DNA of 64,000 nucleotides from positions 124,001-188,000 of the forward strand of contig NZ_JBFDAH010000005.1 in the NCBI RefSeq assembly GCF_040719265.1, read 5' to 3'. Every line of letters starts with the position of its first letter. Within the stretch, counting starts at the first letter, position 1. The stretch comes from Aliikangiella maris (GTDB lineage Bacteria > Pseudomonadota > Gammaproteobacteria > Enterobacterales > Kangiellaceae). A model generated the notes under the pieces. The model was given only the letters and a program-made list of their open reading frames with translations, did not search any database and was not told the origin of the DNA. The position numbers and the translations under genes are program-made. Below, piece after piece: positions 1 to 10,386 of the stretch.

Positions 1-1
1 A

Positions 2-3000
2 GATCTTTATCGCTACCTGCTAACCCAGGTAAAAGATAATTTGTTGGACAAACAAAGTGCCATTCAATATCTAAAAGTGATAGAGGCAAGCAGTAAAACG
101 GAACTACCGGCTATTGCCATTGTGGGCATAGCCTGTCGTTTTCCTTTTGCTGATAACAAAGATGAGTTCTGGTTAAATTTGGCACAGGGTAAGTCTTGTA
201 TTCGAGAATTTCCTGGTTCTCGACAAACCGATATGTCGCATAATGTGGTAGATGGCATGCCGCTTTTCCAAGGTGGCTTTTTAGAGCGGATCGATCAGTT
301 TGATGCGGAATATTTTAATATTCCGCCGACTGTTGCCCTACATATGGATCCTTATCATCGCTTATTGTTGCAATCATTCATTGAAACTATCGAAGATGCC
401 GGTTATGCAAAAACCGCATTTGCAAACAGTAATACTGGCGTCTATGTAGGTAACGATCATACGCACCGTTACATCAGTAATTATCTCGATTTTCTAGCAC
501 AACCTGATTTTACCAGTATTACTGGATCCTGGACTGCGGTTCTTGCCAGCCGAATTTCGTTTTTACTTAATTTACGAGGTCCGGCGGTTGTCGTTGATAC
601 CTCGTGCTCTTCGGGTTTAGCGGCATTAGATAGTGCAATAAAGGCAATACATAGTAAAGATTGCGATACAGCATTAGTGGGTGCCGCCAATTTATACTTA
701 ACACCCACCGCAAAAGTTGTTGATGAAATTGAAAATGAAGAAGCAAAAGTTAGAGCTTTTGATCAACAGGCCAGCGGTACTGTCTGGGGTGAAGCGGTTG
801 TTAGTTTGATGATTAAATCAATCGATAAAGCGGTTGCTGATGGTGACTCAATTTATGCGGTTATCGATGCGCTGGCAATGAACAATGATGGTGCAACGAA
901 TGGAATTACCGCGCCCAATGCAAAAGCTCAACAAGAGGTAATACTCAAAGCATGGGCGAAAGCACAAGTCGAAGCGAGTGATATTTCTTATATCGAGTCT
1001 CACGGAACCGGAACTCACTTGGGTGACCCTATTGAAATTAAAGGACTAATTGGTGCATTTGCCAAAAAGACACAGAAAAAACAATTTTGTGGTATAGGTT
1101 CAGTTAAATCTAATATTGGACATACGGTTGGTGTTGCTGGCTTAGCATCATTGATGAAGGTACTACTCAGTCTTAAGCATCAACAGCTACCGCCCAGTAT
1201 AAACTTTGAAGTGCCCAATCAGTTTATTGATTTTTGTAATAGCCCAGTTTATGTCAATAATCAATTAACTCCATGGTTGGTTGAGCCTGAACAAAAACGA
1301 ATTGCGGGAATCAGCTCATTTGGTTTAAGCGGCACCAACTGTCATTTGATTCTGTCAGAATATCACTCATCTACAGTGGTATCTGAACAAACCTTATCTG
1401 AAGTGGAATTGTTTGTAATCTCTGCACGCAGTAACTTATTGATGGCTGAACAAATCAGACGCTATCGCGATTTTATTCAGCATAATTTATCAGTACCTTT
1501 AAAAGATATTTGTTTTACAGCAAATGTCGGACGAGAACATTATACTGAGCGCTTTGCCATTATTGCCAGTTCCCATCAAGAATTACTCAGTCAATTGAGC
1601 GAATTACTTGATCATATAGAAAATCAAAGCCGAGAAACAAACGAAAGTCTAATTAGCAATGATGACAACGGCATTATTGCTAATAATCAATTCAATCATT
1701 ACCGTGGCAAAAAACCATCGGAATTGGATAAACTCAGCACTCAATTTTATTTAGCAGAACAGATTTTACCGGCGCAGCGTCGTGAAAATCTAATGAATCT
1801 CGCTAAGCTTTACTGTGCAGGAGCTCAGGTACAATGGGCAAAAGTTTATACCGATAAAACCTATCATCGAGTACATCTACCTGCACAACCATTTTTACTC
1901 ACACGTTTCTGGGACGAATCGGTGATTGCTAGCGCTAAACAAAACCAGCAATCTTCCTCATCAACCAATAATTTTGTCACTGTTGAAAGTGACAATGGTC
2001 TAGATGCAGAAGCATCAGGTGGAATTGACAGACAGCATCTTTTAACTGAATTAAAGGCTCAATATACCCAGCTTGTAGAATCGATTCAGGTTAACAGCAG
2101 TATGGAACAATCCATACCATCGTTGCCTGTATTTATTTTTGAACGCCTTATTAGCGAAGTTACCGGATATCAAACGGTTGATTTAAGTAAAAATATATAT
2201 TCGCTTGGTGCTGATTCCATTGGTGGTGCGAAAATTATTCAGTTAATTAATCTGTTATTTAACATTGAAGTGAATATTTCGGCATTACTTGCTGCTGAGA
2301 GCTTACATTCTTTTTATCAACAAATTGATGATAAGTTTAATTTATCTTCCAGTTTACAACACAACGAACATGCTGATTCTGCACTGGCCAATAAGACCAG
2401 TACGACTCGAATCGAGAGATTACCTCAACAACAATATTATCCGCTCTCCAGCGCACAAAAGCGTTTATATTTGTTAAATACCATTACTCCCGATTTAACT
2501 GTTTATAATGTCAATGCAACCGTTGAAGTTGATCAATTACCTGATAGTGAAAAGCTCTATCAGGCATTTGAAAAATTGATGCAACGTCATTGGATATTAA
2601 AAGCAGGGTTTGTCATGCAGGATCAGCAACCCTTACAATTTATCGCTGATAATCACCAGTTTGAAATACAACATTTTTCAATTAAAGATCAACAGACGAA
2701 TAGTCAAAAGAGTAGTAATGCCTGGCTCATGGAAGAACTCAACCAGATTGCAATACAATTTATCAGACCTTTTGATTTAGCCAAACCACCATTAATTCGT
2801 GTAGCACTTATTAAGAGTGATGTCGGACGTCAATTTATGATTTTTGATATGCATCACTTAATTACCGATGGCTCGTCAATGGGCATCATCATTCAGGATT
2901 ATATCCAATTGGCTCAGGGGAATATTCTGGCTCAATTACCTTTTCAATATCCTGATTTTGCTGTATGGCATAACACTTATATACAGTCGGAAAGCTATCA

Positions 3001-6000
3001 TCAGCACCAGTCATATTGGCTGGCGCGTTATCAAGGTGATATACCCGTTACCAATTTGGCCTGCGACTACCCTCGGCCCAGTATGCAAAGCTTTGTGGGT
3101 AAGCGGCAATTTGCGCAATTGAACCAGACCGTGATGGGACAGTTGGAGCAATTGGCTACGCAAAACAACATTACCTTATTTTCATTACTGTTAGCTTGTA
3201 CGCGAATCTTTTTGGCAAAACATGGTGCTGGCGAGGATATTGTTATAGGAACACCGGTGACAGGACGTAGTTTACTTGAAACACAAAACCAGGTTGGTAT
3301 GTTCGTTAATACACTTGCGTTGCGGCATTCAATTGATACTAATGCGACTTTGGTGGATAATTTCAAACAGCATCATCATCAATTGTTGCAAGACTTTGAC
3401 CATCAAGATTACACCTACGAAGATTTAGTTGATGCATTAAATCTAGAGCGATTGCCTGATAGAAATCCGTTATTTGATGTTTGCTTTGTACTCCAAAATG
3501 AAGATATGGGGCTTGATCATGATGATGTTATCAATACGATTGATATTGACCCAGGTACATCTAAATTTGATTTAACAATTTTATGTCGTAAAGACAAACA
3601 TGGTTTAAAAATTGACTTTGAATATTGTCAGGCCCTTTGGAGTGATGTCACTATTGCTTATTGGCTTGGAAGGTTTGCTAATTTATTAGATAAGTTGGTT
3701 AGCCAGAATTTATTGCAGCAAAATGTCGATGACATTTCTTTACTATCACCAGATGAGAACGATTTGTTGCTTAACCAATGGGTTAATACACAGAATAATT
3801 ATCCGGCTGAGCAAAGTTTAAGTACGCTTTTTGAGAAGCAAGCTGAAAAAAATCCCCAAAAAATTGCATTGATATTCGGTGAGCAACAGCTAAGTTATCA
3901 GACACTAAATATAAAAGCCAATCGTCTGGCTAATTATTTAATTCAGCAAGATGTTAAACCTAATGATTTGGTAGCTTTATTTTTTACACCCTCAGTAGAA
4001 ATGATTGTCAGTATACTGGCGGTTTTAAAAACGGGTGCTGCTTATGTCCCATTGGATACCAATAATCCACAAGAGCGAAATCAGGCAATTATTGATGATT
4101 GTCAGGCAAAGCATATTATTTATCATGCTGAACAAACAGAATTGAGCGCAATCGAACCGGTACTGGCAACCACAATTCAGGCAATAGATCTGGCAACAAA
4201 ATGTTTAGAGGATTGCGCAGAAAATAATCCCGCTCTGCCACTCAATGGTGAATTGACTGCTTATGTCATGTATACCTCAGGAACAACTGGTGTACCTAAA
4301 GGTGTTGTTGTTCCACAAAGAAGTGTTACCCGAGTTGTATGTGATACTAATTATCTACATTTAAATAGTAATGATACCTGTCTGTTGATTTCTAACTATG
4401 CTTTTGATGGCAGCATTTTGGACATCTATGGCGCATTACTGAACGGCGGACAGCTTGTTGTGATGCCGAAAGCGGAAATCACCAAATTAGATAGGCTATC
4501 TCAAGTAATAAAAAAACATCAAGTCACATCGTTATTTGCAACAACATCATTTTTTAATGTGATGGTTGATAATTTATTAGACCAACTGCAATCCGTCAGA
4601 TATTTAATGTTTGGTGGAGAAGCTGCTTCGTTAAAGCATGTTACTAAAGCATTTAACCTGCTAGGTGCAGGAAAGCTTATCAATGGTTATGGACCAACAG
4701 AGTCGACCGTTTTCGCGATTACTCATACTGTTGATGAGATTGATCCAGAATTAACCAGTTTGCCAATTGGTAAACCGCTAAGCAATACTCACATTTATAT
4801 ATTAGATGATGCCTTAAAACCAGTTCCATTAAACACACCAGGACAAATCTATATTGGTGGTGCTGGCGTTGCCAAAGGTTACTTAAACCGGCAAGACTTA
4901 ACGCAAGAGAAATTTATTGCTAATCCTTTTATAAAAGGAGATGTCATTTATAAGACGGGTGATCTTGCTAAGTGGACTTACCAAGGCGATGTCATTTATC
5001 TGGGGCGAGCCGATAATCAAATTAAAGTTAGAGGGTTTAGAATTGAGCTCGAAGAAATTCGAACTGCCATTCTTGCACTACCAGAAATTCAACAGTGTAT
5101 TATCACCACTAATTCCGATACTGAGAATAACACATCTAAAAACATTACCAGCTTCGATGCTTATGTGGTGGTTGATGATGTAGATGGATTTAAACCAGGC
5201 AAGCTTAAGGAGCAGTTATTATCCCGATTACCGGCTTATATGATTCCTAGAGCGATTACGCCTGTTGAACAGTTTTATTTAAATCAAAACGCCAAAGTCG
5301 ATACTAAACGCTTACCTGATCCACTAATCCAGGAAAGCGAAATTACCGAGGCAGAAACAGATAATGAGAAATTGCTGGTTAATGTGTGGCGAGAGGTACT
5401 TAATCGTGAAGAAATTAGTACTACCGATAATTTCTTTTCGTTAGGCGGCGATTCAATTAAGGGAATTCAGATAATTGCCAAGCTGCAAGAGCAGGGCTAT
5501 ACCATAGAGATGTCTGATATTTTTCAATATCCAACGATTGTTGATATCGCTTCACAGCTTAAGCAACAACAAAAGTTAGAAATTGACCAATCTCCGGTGA
5601 CGGGTAATTTAGCGATCAATCCAATTCAGCAAGCATTTTTAAATGAGACAGATAGTTTTAGTTATCAACATTTCAATCAGTCTCTTTACTTAAAGCTGAC
5701 AACATTACCGCAAGCAGAACAATTACAATTAGCATTTAGTCGATTAATAATACATCACGATGCATTACGCACACAATGGGTCATTCAAAATGGACAATGG
5801 CAAGCAAATATTTTACCCATTGACCAAGCATCAGTTGAGTTTTATCACTGCCAAAGTGATTCGGAAATTGAATCGTTTATTAAAAAATTGCAATCATCAC
5901 TAGTAATAGAAGATGCGCGATTAATTAACGTTGGTTTAATTAATACACCCAATGAAAAAGCAATTTGTATTGCGATACATCATCTGGTTGTTGATGTAAT

Positions 6001-7030
6001 ATCATGGAATATATTAATTGAGGATTTACGTGAGTTGCTTGGTCAGATAGTTGACAAAGATGTCATCAATATTGATCAATTAACTCTTCCGCAAAAGACA
6101 CATTCATTCCAGTTTTGGAATCAACAATTAGTTGAGCAGGCTCAACAAGTAACTAGAAATAATCTCAATCAATATTGGCTTGATTGTGAACAGATGTGTC
6201 AGCAAATTAAAGCGCCTTTTGCCATACAACCACAAGGCACCATTAGCGATGCGTTCGAAAAAACCTATCGCTTTAACTCGCAACAAACAAGCTTGTTACT
6301 CGACAAAGCTAATGAGAGTTTTTCAACAGAAACCCAGCATTTGATATTATTAGCATTGGCTTCAGCACTGAGTGATTGGAAGGAAACGCAACATTTAATT
6401 ATTGAATTGGAAAGTCATGGTCGAGAGTTTATGGCAGATAATATTGATATCAGTCGTACAGTAGGTTGGTTTACTTGTGCTTTTCCGGTTTTACTGTCGG
6501 TTAACTCTCGAGGTGGCGATACATCAAATTTAGACGATGCCGTAGTCCAAATCAAAGAATCCATTCGTACGGCGCAAAAATATAACCGTCAATTTGGATT
6601 ATATCAGTATTTAACTTGCAAAGATGGTTTAAATCAGCCGCTAGGAAAAAAGCTTCCATTGGCAATTAGTGGACAGATAGGTTTTAACTTCTTAGGCTTG
6701 CAGGAGTCAGCGGAATCAAATGCAAAAGAATCAGTGCAAGCGGTATCTCGTTTAATTACTTCCGCTCCCGATATGCCATTGAATAAAGCACTGGATATTG
6801 TTGCCAGTATCCAAAACGAACAGCTTGTTTTAGAAGTCTTGGCTGATGGTTGTCGATTAACAGGAAATGATGTTGATCTATTCTGGCAACATTTTTCCCA
6901 ATCGCTAGATAATATTATTCACTATTGTGTCGAACACCAACAAGTTGAAAAAACTGCAAGTGATTTTAGTGCCAAAGACCTGGCACAAAGTGAACTAGAA
7001 GATATTTATGATGATTTAGATATCTTTTAA
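2..7030 (+). CDS. Hybrid PKS-NRPS megasynthase, KS-ACP-C-A-T-E (5' end outside window)
   Basis: The frame is open to the left edge and the residues before the TTG at 41 (LYRYLLTQVKDNLLDK) look like an inter-subunit linker, so the gene begins upstream. Numbering from 41: ketosynthase about 22-440 with Cys189 in DTSCSSG and the His motifs SHGTGT and SNIGH; a post-KS flanking region about 450-640 ending HLPAQPFLLTRFW, with no acyltransferase GHSxGE motif; ACP Ser about 726 in LGADSIG; condensation domain with HHLITDG near 938; adenylation domain about 1255-1765 (YTSGTTGVPKG, GYGPTES, NAKVDTKRLP); thiolation Ser about 1805 in LGGDSIK; epimerization domain with HHLVVD near 1980, ESHGRE and ISRTVGWFT. 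It extends a polyketide by one AT-less module, then adds and epimerizes one amino acid. The C-terminal tail (acidic, ...IYDDLDIF) is a likely docking tail. My hand-read adenylation code is D-G-L-F-M-G-G-V-F, suggestive of an aliphatic residue. The domain calls are secure; the substrate is not. Confidence 0.93.
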   Translation, partial: DLYRYLLTQVKDNLLDKQSAIQYLKVIEASSKTELPAIAIVGIACRFPFADNKDEFWLNLAQGKSCIREFPGSRQTDMSHNVVDGMPLFQGGFLERIDQFDAEYFNIPPTVALHMDPYHRLLLQSFIETIEDAGYAKTAFANSNTGVYVGNDHTHRYISNYLDFLAQPDFTSITGSWTAVLASRISFLLNLRGPAVVVDTSCSSGLAALDSAIKAIHSKDCDTALVGAANLYLTPTAKVVDEIENEEAKVRAFDQQASGTVWGEAVVSLMIKSIDKAVADGDSIYAVIDALAMNNDGATNGITAPNAKAQQEVILKAWAKAQVEASDISYIESHGTGTHLGDPIEIKGLIGAFAKKTQKKQFCGIGSVKSNIGHTVGVAGLASLMKVLLSLKHQQLPPSINFEVPNQFIDFCNSPVYVNNQLTPWLVEPEQKRIAGISSFGLSGTNCHLILSEYHSSTVVSEQTLSEVELFVISARSNLLMAEQIRRYRDFIQHNLSVPLKDICFTANVGREHYTERFAIIASSHQELLSQLSELLDHIENQSRETNESLISNDDNGIIANNQFNHYRGKKPSELDKLSTQFYLAEQILPAQRRENLMNLAKLYCAGAQVQWAKVYTDKTYHRVHLPAQPFLLTRFWDESVIASAKQNQQSSSSTNNFVTVESDNGLDAEASGGIDRQHLLTELKAQYTQLVESIQVNSSMEQSIPSLPVFIFERLISEVTGYQTVDLSKNIYSLGADSIGGAKIIQLINLLFNIEVNISALLAAESLHSFYQQIDDKFNLSSSLQHNEHADSALANKTSTTRIERLPQQQYYPLSSAQKRLYLLNTITPDLTVYNVNATVEVDQLPDSEKLYQAFEKLMQRHWILKAGFVMQDQQPLQFIADNHQFEIQHFSIKDQQTNSQKSSNAWLMEELNQIAIQFIRPFDLAKPPLIRVALIKSDVGRQFMIFDMHHLITDGSSMGIIIQDYIQLAQGNILAQLPFQYPDFAVWHNTYIQSESYHQHQSYWLARYQGDIPVTNLACDYPRPSMQSFVGKRQFAQLNQTVMGQLEQLATQNNITLFSLLLACTRIFLAKHGAGEDIVIGTPVTGRSLLETQNQVGMFVNTLALRHSIDTNATLVDNFKQHHHQLLQDFDHQDYTYEDLVDALNLERLPDRNPLFDVCFVLQNEDMGLDHDDVINTIDIDPGTSKFDLTILCRKDKHGLKIDFEYCQALWSDVTIAYWLGRFANLLDKLVSQNLLQQNVDDISLLSPDENDLLLNQWVNTQNNYPAEQSLSTLFEKQAEKNPQKIALIFGEQQLSYQTLNIKANRLANYLIQQDVKPNDLVALFFTPSVEMIVSILAVLKTGAAYVPLDTNNPQERNQAIIDDCQAKHIIYHAEQTELSAIEPVLATTIQAIDLATKCLEDCAENNPALPLNGELTAYVMYTSGTTGVPKGVVVPQRSVTRVVCDTNYLHLNSNDTCLLISNYAFDGSILDIYGALLNGGQLVVMPKAEITKLDRLSQVIKKHQVTSLFATTSFFNVMVDNLLDQLQSVRYLMFGGEAASLKHVTKAFNLLGAGKLINGYGPTESTVFAITHTVDEIDPELTSLPIGKPLSNTHIYILDDALKPVPLNTPGQIYIGGAGVAKGYLNRQDLTQEKFIANPFIKGDVIYKTGDLAKWTYQGDVIYLGRADNQIKVRGFRIELEEIRTAILALPEIQQCIITTNSDTENNTSKNITSFDAYVVVDDVDGFKPGKLKEQLLSRLPAYMIPRAITPVEQFYLNQNAKVDTKRLPDPLIQESEITEAETDNEKLLVNVWREVLNREEISTTDNFFSLGGDSIKGIQIIAKLQEQGYTIEMSDIFQYPTIVDIASQLKQQQKLEIDQSPVTGNLAINPIQQAFLNETDSFSYQHFNQSLYLKLTTLPQAEQLQLAFSRLIIHHDALRTQWVIQNGQWQANILPIDQASVEFYHCQSDSEIESFIKKLQSSLVIEDARLINVGLINTPNEKAICIAIHHLVVDVISWNILIEDLRELLGQIVDKDVINIDQLTLPQKTHSFQFWNQQLVEQAQQVTRNNLNQYWLDCEQMCQQIKAPFAIQPQGTISDAFEKTYRFNSQQTSLLLDKANESFSTETQHLILLALASALSDWKETQHLIIELESHGREFMADNIDISRTVGWFTCAFPVLLSVNSRGGDTSNLDDAVVQIKESIRTAQKYNRQFGLYQYLTCKDGLNQPLGKKLPLAISGQIGFNFLGLQESAESNAKESVQAVSRLITSAPDMPLNKALDIVASIQNEQLVLEVLADGCRLTGNDVDLFWQHFSQSLDNIIHYCVEHQQVEKTASDFSAKDLAQSELEDIYDDLDIF

Positions 7031-7128
7031 TAATAATAAACGGTAACCCCACCGTAATAATGGGTGAGATGAAGAAAGTTTAGACAGCATATATCTGTCA
7101 CTATTTAGGAAACACCAATTAGAGATCA

Positions 7129-10100
7129 ATGATGAACAACAATAAAGCGAATATTGATAATGTTTTTGGCTTAACTCCCATGCAGGAAGGCATGGTATTA
7201 CATTATGCTCAATCTCCTGATACCACAGCCTATGTTGAACAGTTTGATTTTATTTTGGCTGGCGAAATCAGTTACGAAAATCTAGAAAAGAGCTTAAATG
7301 CAATCGTTTATAAATATGGTGCTTTACGAACCAACTTTAGTTATCGTAAAACAGATAAACCTAGACAAGTCATTTACAAAGAACGAACTATTCAACTTAA
7401 TCACCAAGATATCAGCGAGCAAGGTAACATTATAGGGCAATTAAACGAAATTAAACTGCAAGATAGAAAAGCCGGTTTCGATTTAAGTCGAGATTTATTA
7501 TTAAGGGTGAACCTGGTAAAAACCGGGCGGTTAGAACACCATATGGTATTTACTTTTCACCATGTCATTATGGATGGGTGGTGTCTTGGCATGATATTTT
7601 CTGACTTGTTTCAATGTTACGAAAAATATTGTAAAGGTGAAAATGTGCCGTTGGAACGTGAAGCGGTAAGTTATGACCGTTATATTCAATGGCTAGACAA
7701 ATATGACCAACAGAAGGCAACAGACTATTGGAAAGAATATTTATTCGATTATGCTAACGAAGTAGGTCCTCCTTACTTTGATTTACCATTTAAAGGTGAA
7801 TATCAACATGCCAATCAAATATTTTATTTTGATGAACAATTGACTGAAAAAATTAATCAATTATGTCAATCCAATGGAATTACCTTTAATCATTTTCTGG
7901 TTTCTGCATGGGGTGTGCTATTACAAAAATATCAAAACACCAATGATGTGGTGTTCGGTTCCGTAGTGTCTGGTCGTCCTCCAGCATTGAATGGCGTTAA
8001 CGATATGGTTGGATTGTTTATCAACACAATTCCTACTCGTGTTAAATCAGACGCCAATCAGACCTTTGCCCAGCTATGTCAACAAGTGAGTGAGCAAACG
8101 GTTGCCAGTAATCCGTATGAGTATTCTCCTCTTTTTGAGGTTCAAGCTAATACTAAACTAAAGAACAAACTGTTGGATCATGTGATTGTATTTGAAAACT
8201 ATCCCATTTCTCAACAAATGCGGGCACTGGGTGAAACAGTAGGTGGATTGCGAGTGGTCGATGTTGAAGTTTATGAACAGACCAATTATGACTTTAATTT
8301 AATTGTTAATCCCGGCGAGCAAACAAAACTCACCTTTATTTATAATGAAAATCGTTATTCAAAAGCAATTATCGAAAGTTTACAGAGCAGTTTGCAGACC
8401 TTGGTTAGTCAATTAATCGAACAGTTCGATGCGACAACTGAGCAATTAACTTTATGTTCGACAAGTGATCATAAAAAAATTACTGAACAATTTAATGACG
8501 TGTTTCGTGAGTATCCAAAAGAATCCTCCATGGTGCAGCTGTTTGATAAAGTTGTTCAACAGTACCCCGAAAAAGTTGCATTAGTTTATTATCAGCAACA
8601 AATAACTTTTACTGAGTTACAGATACGAGCGACTCAGTTGGCTAATCAGCTTGATTCGCTTGGTATAAAAGCGGGTGACAAAGTAGGTTTATTATTGCCG
8701 CGTTCTCCTGAACTCATTATTGCAATGTTAGCCAGTTTGTATTGCAATGCTTGTTATGTGCCAATAGATATAAAAAGTCCACAACAACGAGTTGAAACGC
8801 TTATTCAAGAAGCAGAGCTTAAGCATTTGTGTACTTTGAATGATTGTCACTTTAATATTGCGAATGAAATCCAGCAGATTAAAGTTGACAGTAAAGCCGA
8901 CATAGCGGGGCAAAATAATGTACTGAACAATTCTGGTAATGCACAAATCAACCCCGATAGCGCTGCTTATATTTTGTATACATCAGGCTCTACTGGCACA
9001 CCAAAGGGCTGTGCAGTCAGTCATAAAAATGTGCTGAGATTAGTCATAAATAATGACTTTTATGACTATGCTGCCGAAAGGGTTCACTTGTTAACATCGG
9101 CACCCGTATTTGATGTTAGTACCTTTGAGATTTGGGGAGCCTTATTACATGGGGCACAACTGTGCGTTATCGATGAAAATGATATTCTAGATGGTGAGAA
9201 ACTTAATATCATTATTGAAAACAACAAAGTCACTACCGCTTGGCTTAGTAGTGCTTTATTTAATCAACATGTAGAAAATAATTTAGAGTTATTTGCTCAT
9301 CTACAATATTTATTAGTTGGTGGAGATATATTATCACCCCATCATATTAATAAAATTAAAGAACATTACCCGCACGTTCGACTAATCAATGGTTATGGTC
9401 CGACCGAAAACACAGTATTTACTTGTACCTATCCAATTGAGAGAACTCATCAATTCCGTATTCCAATTGGGTATCCAGTAAAAAACTCAACCATTTACAT
9501 TGTTGATAAAAATCTAAATATGTTGCCTCCTGGAGCTTATGGAGAATTGGTTTCAGGTGCAGACGGCGTTGCGCTGGGTTATGTTAATCAACCTGAGCTA
9601 ACACAAAAAGTATTTATTGATGATCCCTTTACCCCAAATCAACATCAATCAGAAAAAGGAAGACTTTATCGGACCGGTGATATTGCACGTTGGTTACCCG
9701 ATGGCAGTCTGGATCTATTAGGTCGTGTTGACTTTCAGGTAAAAGTCAGAGGATATCGAATTGAACTGGGCGAAATAGAACGCTGTGCTAACCGACTTGA
9801 GTCAATTAAAGAAGCCGTTGTTGTCGCACAAGATCATAAGTCAGGTAAACAACTGGCATTGTATTATTCAGTTAAACAACCAACTACAGACGATGAATTA
9901 TTAAAGCATCTGCGCGCAGCCTTACCTGGGTATATGGTACCTTCACTCATTTTGCAACTTCCTCAATTGCCGATTAATGTCAGTGGAAAAGTTGATCGCA
10001 AGGCATTACCGCCAATTACAGTTTCGATCAATCAAAATCGAGCGAAGCCCCGCAATGAAACTGAAGAAAAAATTGCCGCTATTTTCTGTGATGTATTGGG

Positions 10101-10386
10101 GTTAGATGAAATAGATATCTTCGATAACTTTTTTGATATTGGCGCTAATTCATTAAACTTAATGACCATTAACAATCGAATCAAAAAACAGTTTGCTAAA
10201 GAGATACCATTGACCACATTGTTTGAGCATACCACGATTGTTGCGGTTGCTGATTTTCTTTCACAATCAGAAAAACAGGCAGAGCTTGATAAAAAGCAAG
10301 CCGAAGATGAAAAACAGGCAATGAAAAGCAATGCGAATAAAATTCGCGGTATGATGCGTTCAGGGAAAAAACATGAATTTAGTTAA
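7129..10386 (+). CDS. Nonribosomal peptide synthetase, single C-A-T module
   Basis: 1085 residues. The condensation domain opens with LTPMQEGMVLH and carries HHVIMDGW near residue 144. It follows an epimerization domain in the preceding protein, so it probably joins a D-configured donor to an L acceptor. The adenylation domain (about 465-970) has YTSGSTGTPKG, NGYGPTEN, YRTGD and NVSGKVDRKALP. The thiolation domain has Ser about 1008 in IGANSL. The last 40 residues are rich in Lys, Glu, Gln and Asp and may be a helical docking segment. My hand-read specificity code is D-V-F-L-L-G-G-V-F, which I cannot assign to an amino acid. The ATG at 7129 is followed by another at 7132; either may be used. 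The gap to the previous gene is 98 bp, and the 3' end overlaps the next gene by 14 bp, so the two are probably co-translated. Confidence 0.95.
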   Translation: MMNNNKANIDNVFGLTPMQEGMVLHYAQSPDTTAYVEQFDFILAGEISYENLEKSLNAIVYKYGALRTNFSYRKTDKPRQVIYKERTIQLNHQDISEQGNIIGQLNEIKLQDRKAGFDLSRDLLLRVNLVKTGRLEHHMVFTFHHVIMDGWCLGMIFSDLFQCYEKYCKGENVPLEREAVSYDRYIQWLDKYDQQKATDYWKEYLFDYANEVGPPYFDLPFKGEYQHANQIFYFDEQLTEKINQLCQSNGITFNHFLVSAWGVLLQKYQNTNDVVFGSVVSGRPPALNGVNDMVGLFINTIPTRVKSDANQTFAQLCQQVSEQTVASNPYEYSPLFEVQANTKLKNKLLDHVIVFENYPISQQMRALGETVGGLRVVDVEVYEQTNYDFNLIVNPGEQTKLTFIYNENRYSKAIIESLQSSLQTLVSQLIEQFDATTEQLTLCSTSDHKKITEQFNDVFREYPKESSMVQLFDKVVQQYPEKVALVYYQQQITFTELQIRATQLANQLDSLGIKAGDKVGLLLPRSPELIIAMLASLYCNACYVPIDIKSPQQRVETLIQEAELKHLCTLNDCHFNIANEIQQIKVDSKADIAGQNNVLNNSGNAQINPDSAAYILYTSGSTGTPKGCAVSHKNVLRLVINNDFYDYAAERVHLLTSAPVFDVSTFEIWGALLHGAQLCVIDENDILDGEKLNIIIENNKVTTAWLSSALFNQHVENNLELFAHLQYLLVGGDILSPHHINKIKEHYPHVRLINGYGPTENTVFTCTYPIERTHQFRIPIGYPVKNSTIYIVDKNLNMLPPGAYGELVSGADGVALGYVNQPELTQKVFIDDPFTPNQHQSEKGRLYRTGDIARWLPDGSLDLLGRVDFQVKVRGYRIELGEIERCANRLESIKEAVVVAQDHKSGKQLALYYSVKQPTTDDELLKHLRAALPGYMVPSLILQLPQLPINVSGKVDRKALPPITVSINQNRAKPRNETEEKIAAIFCDVLGLDEIDIFDNFFDIGANSLNLMTINNRIKKQFAKEIPLTTLFEHTTIVAVADFLSQSEKQAELDKKQAEDEKQAMKSNANKIRGMMRSGKKHEFS

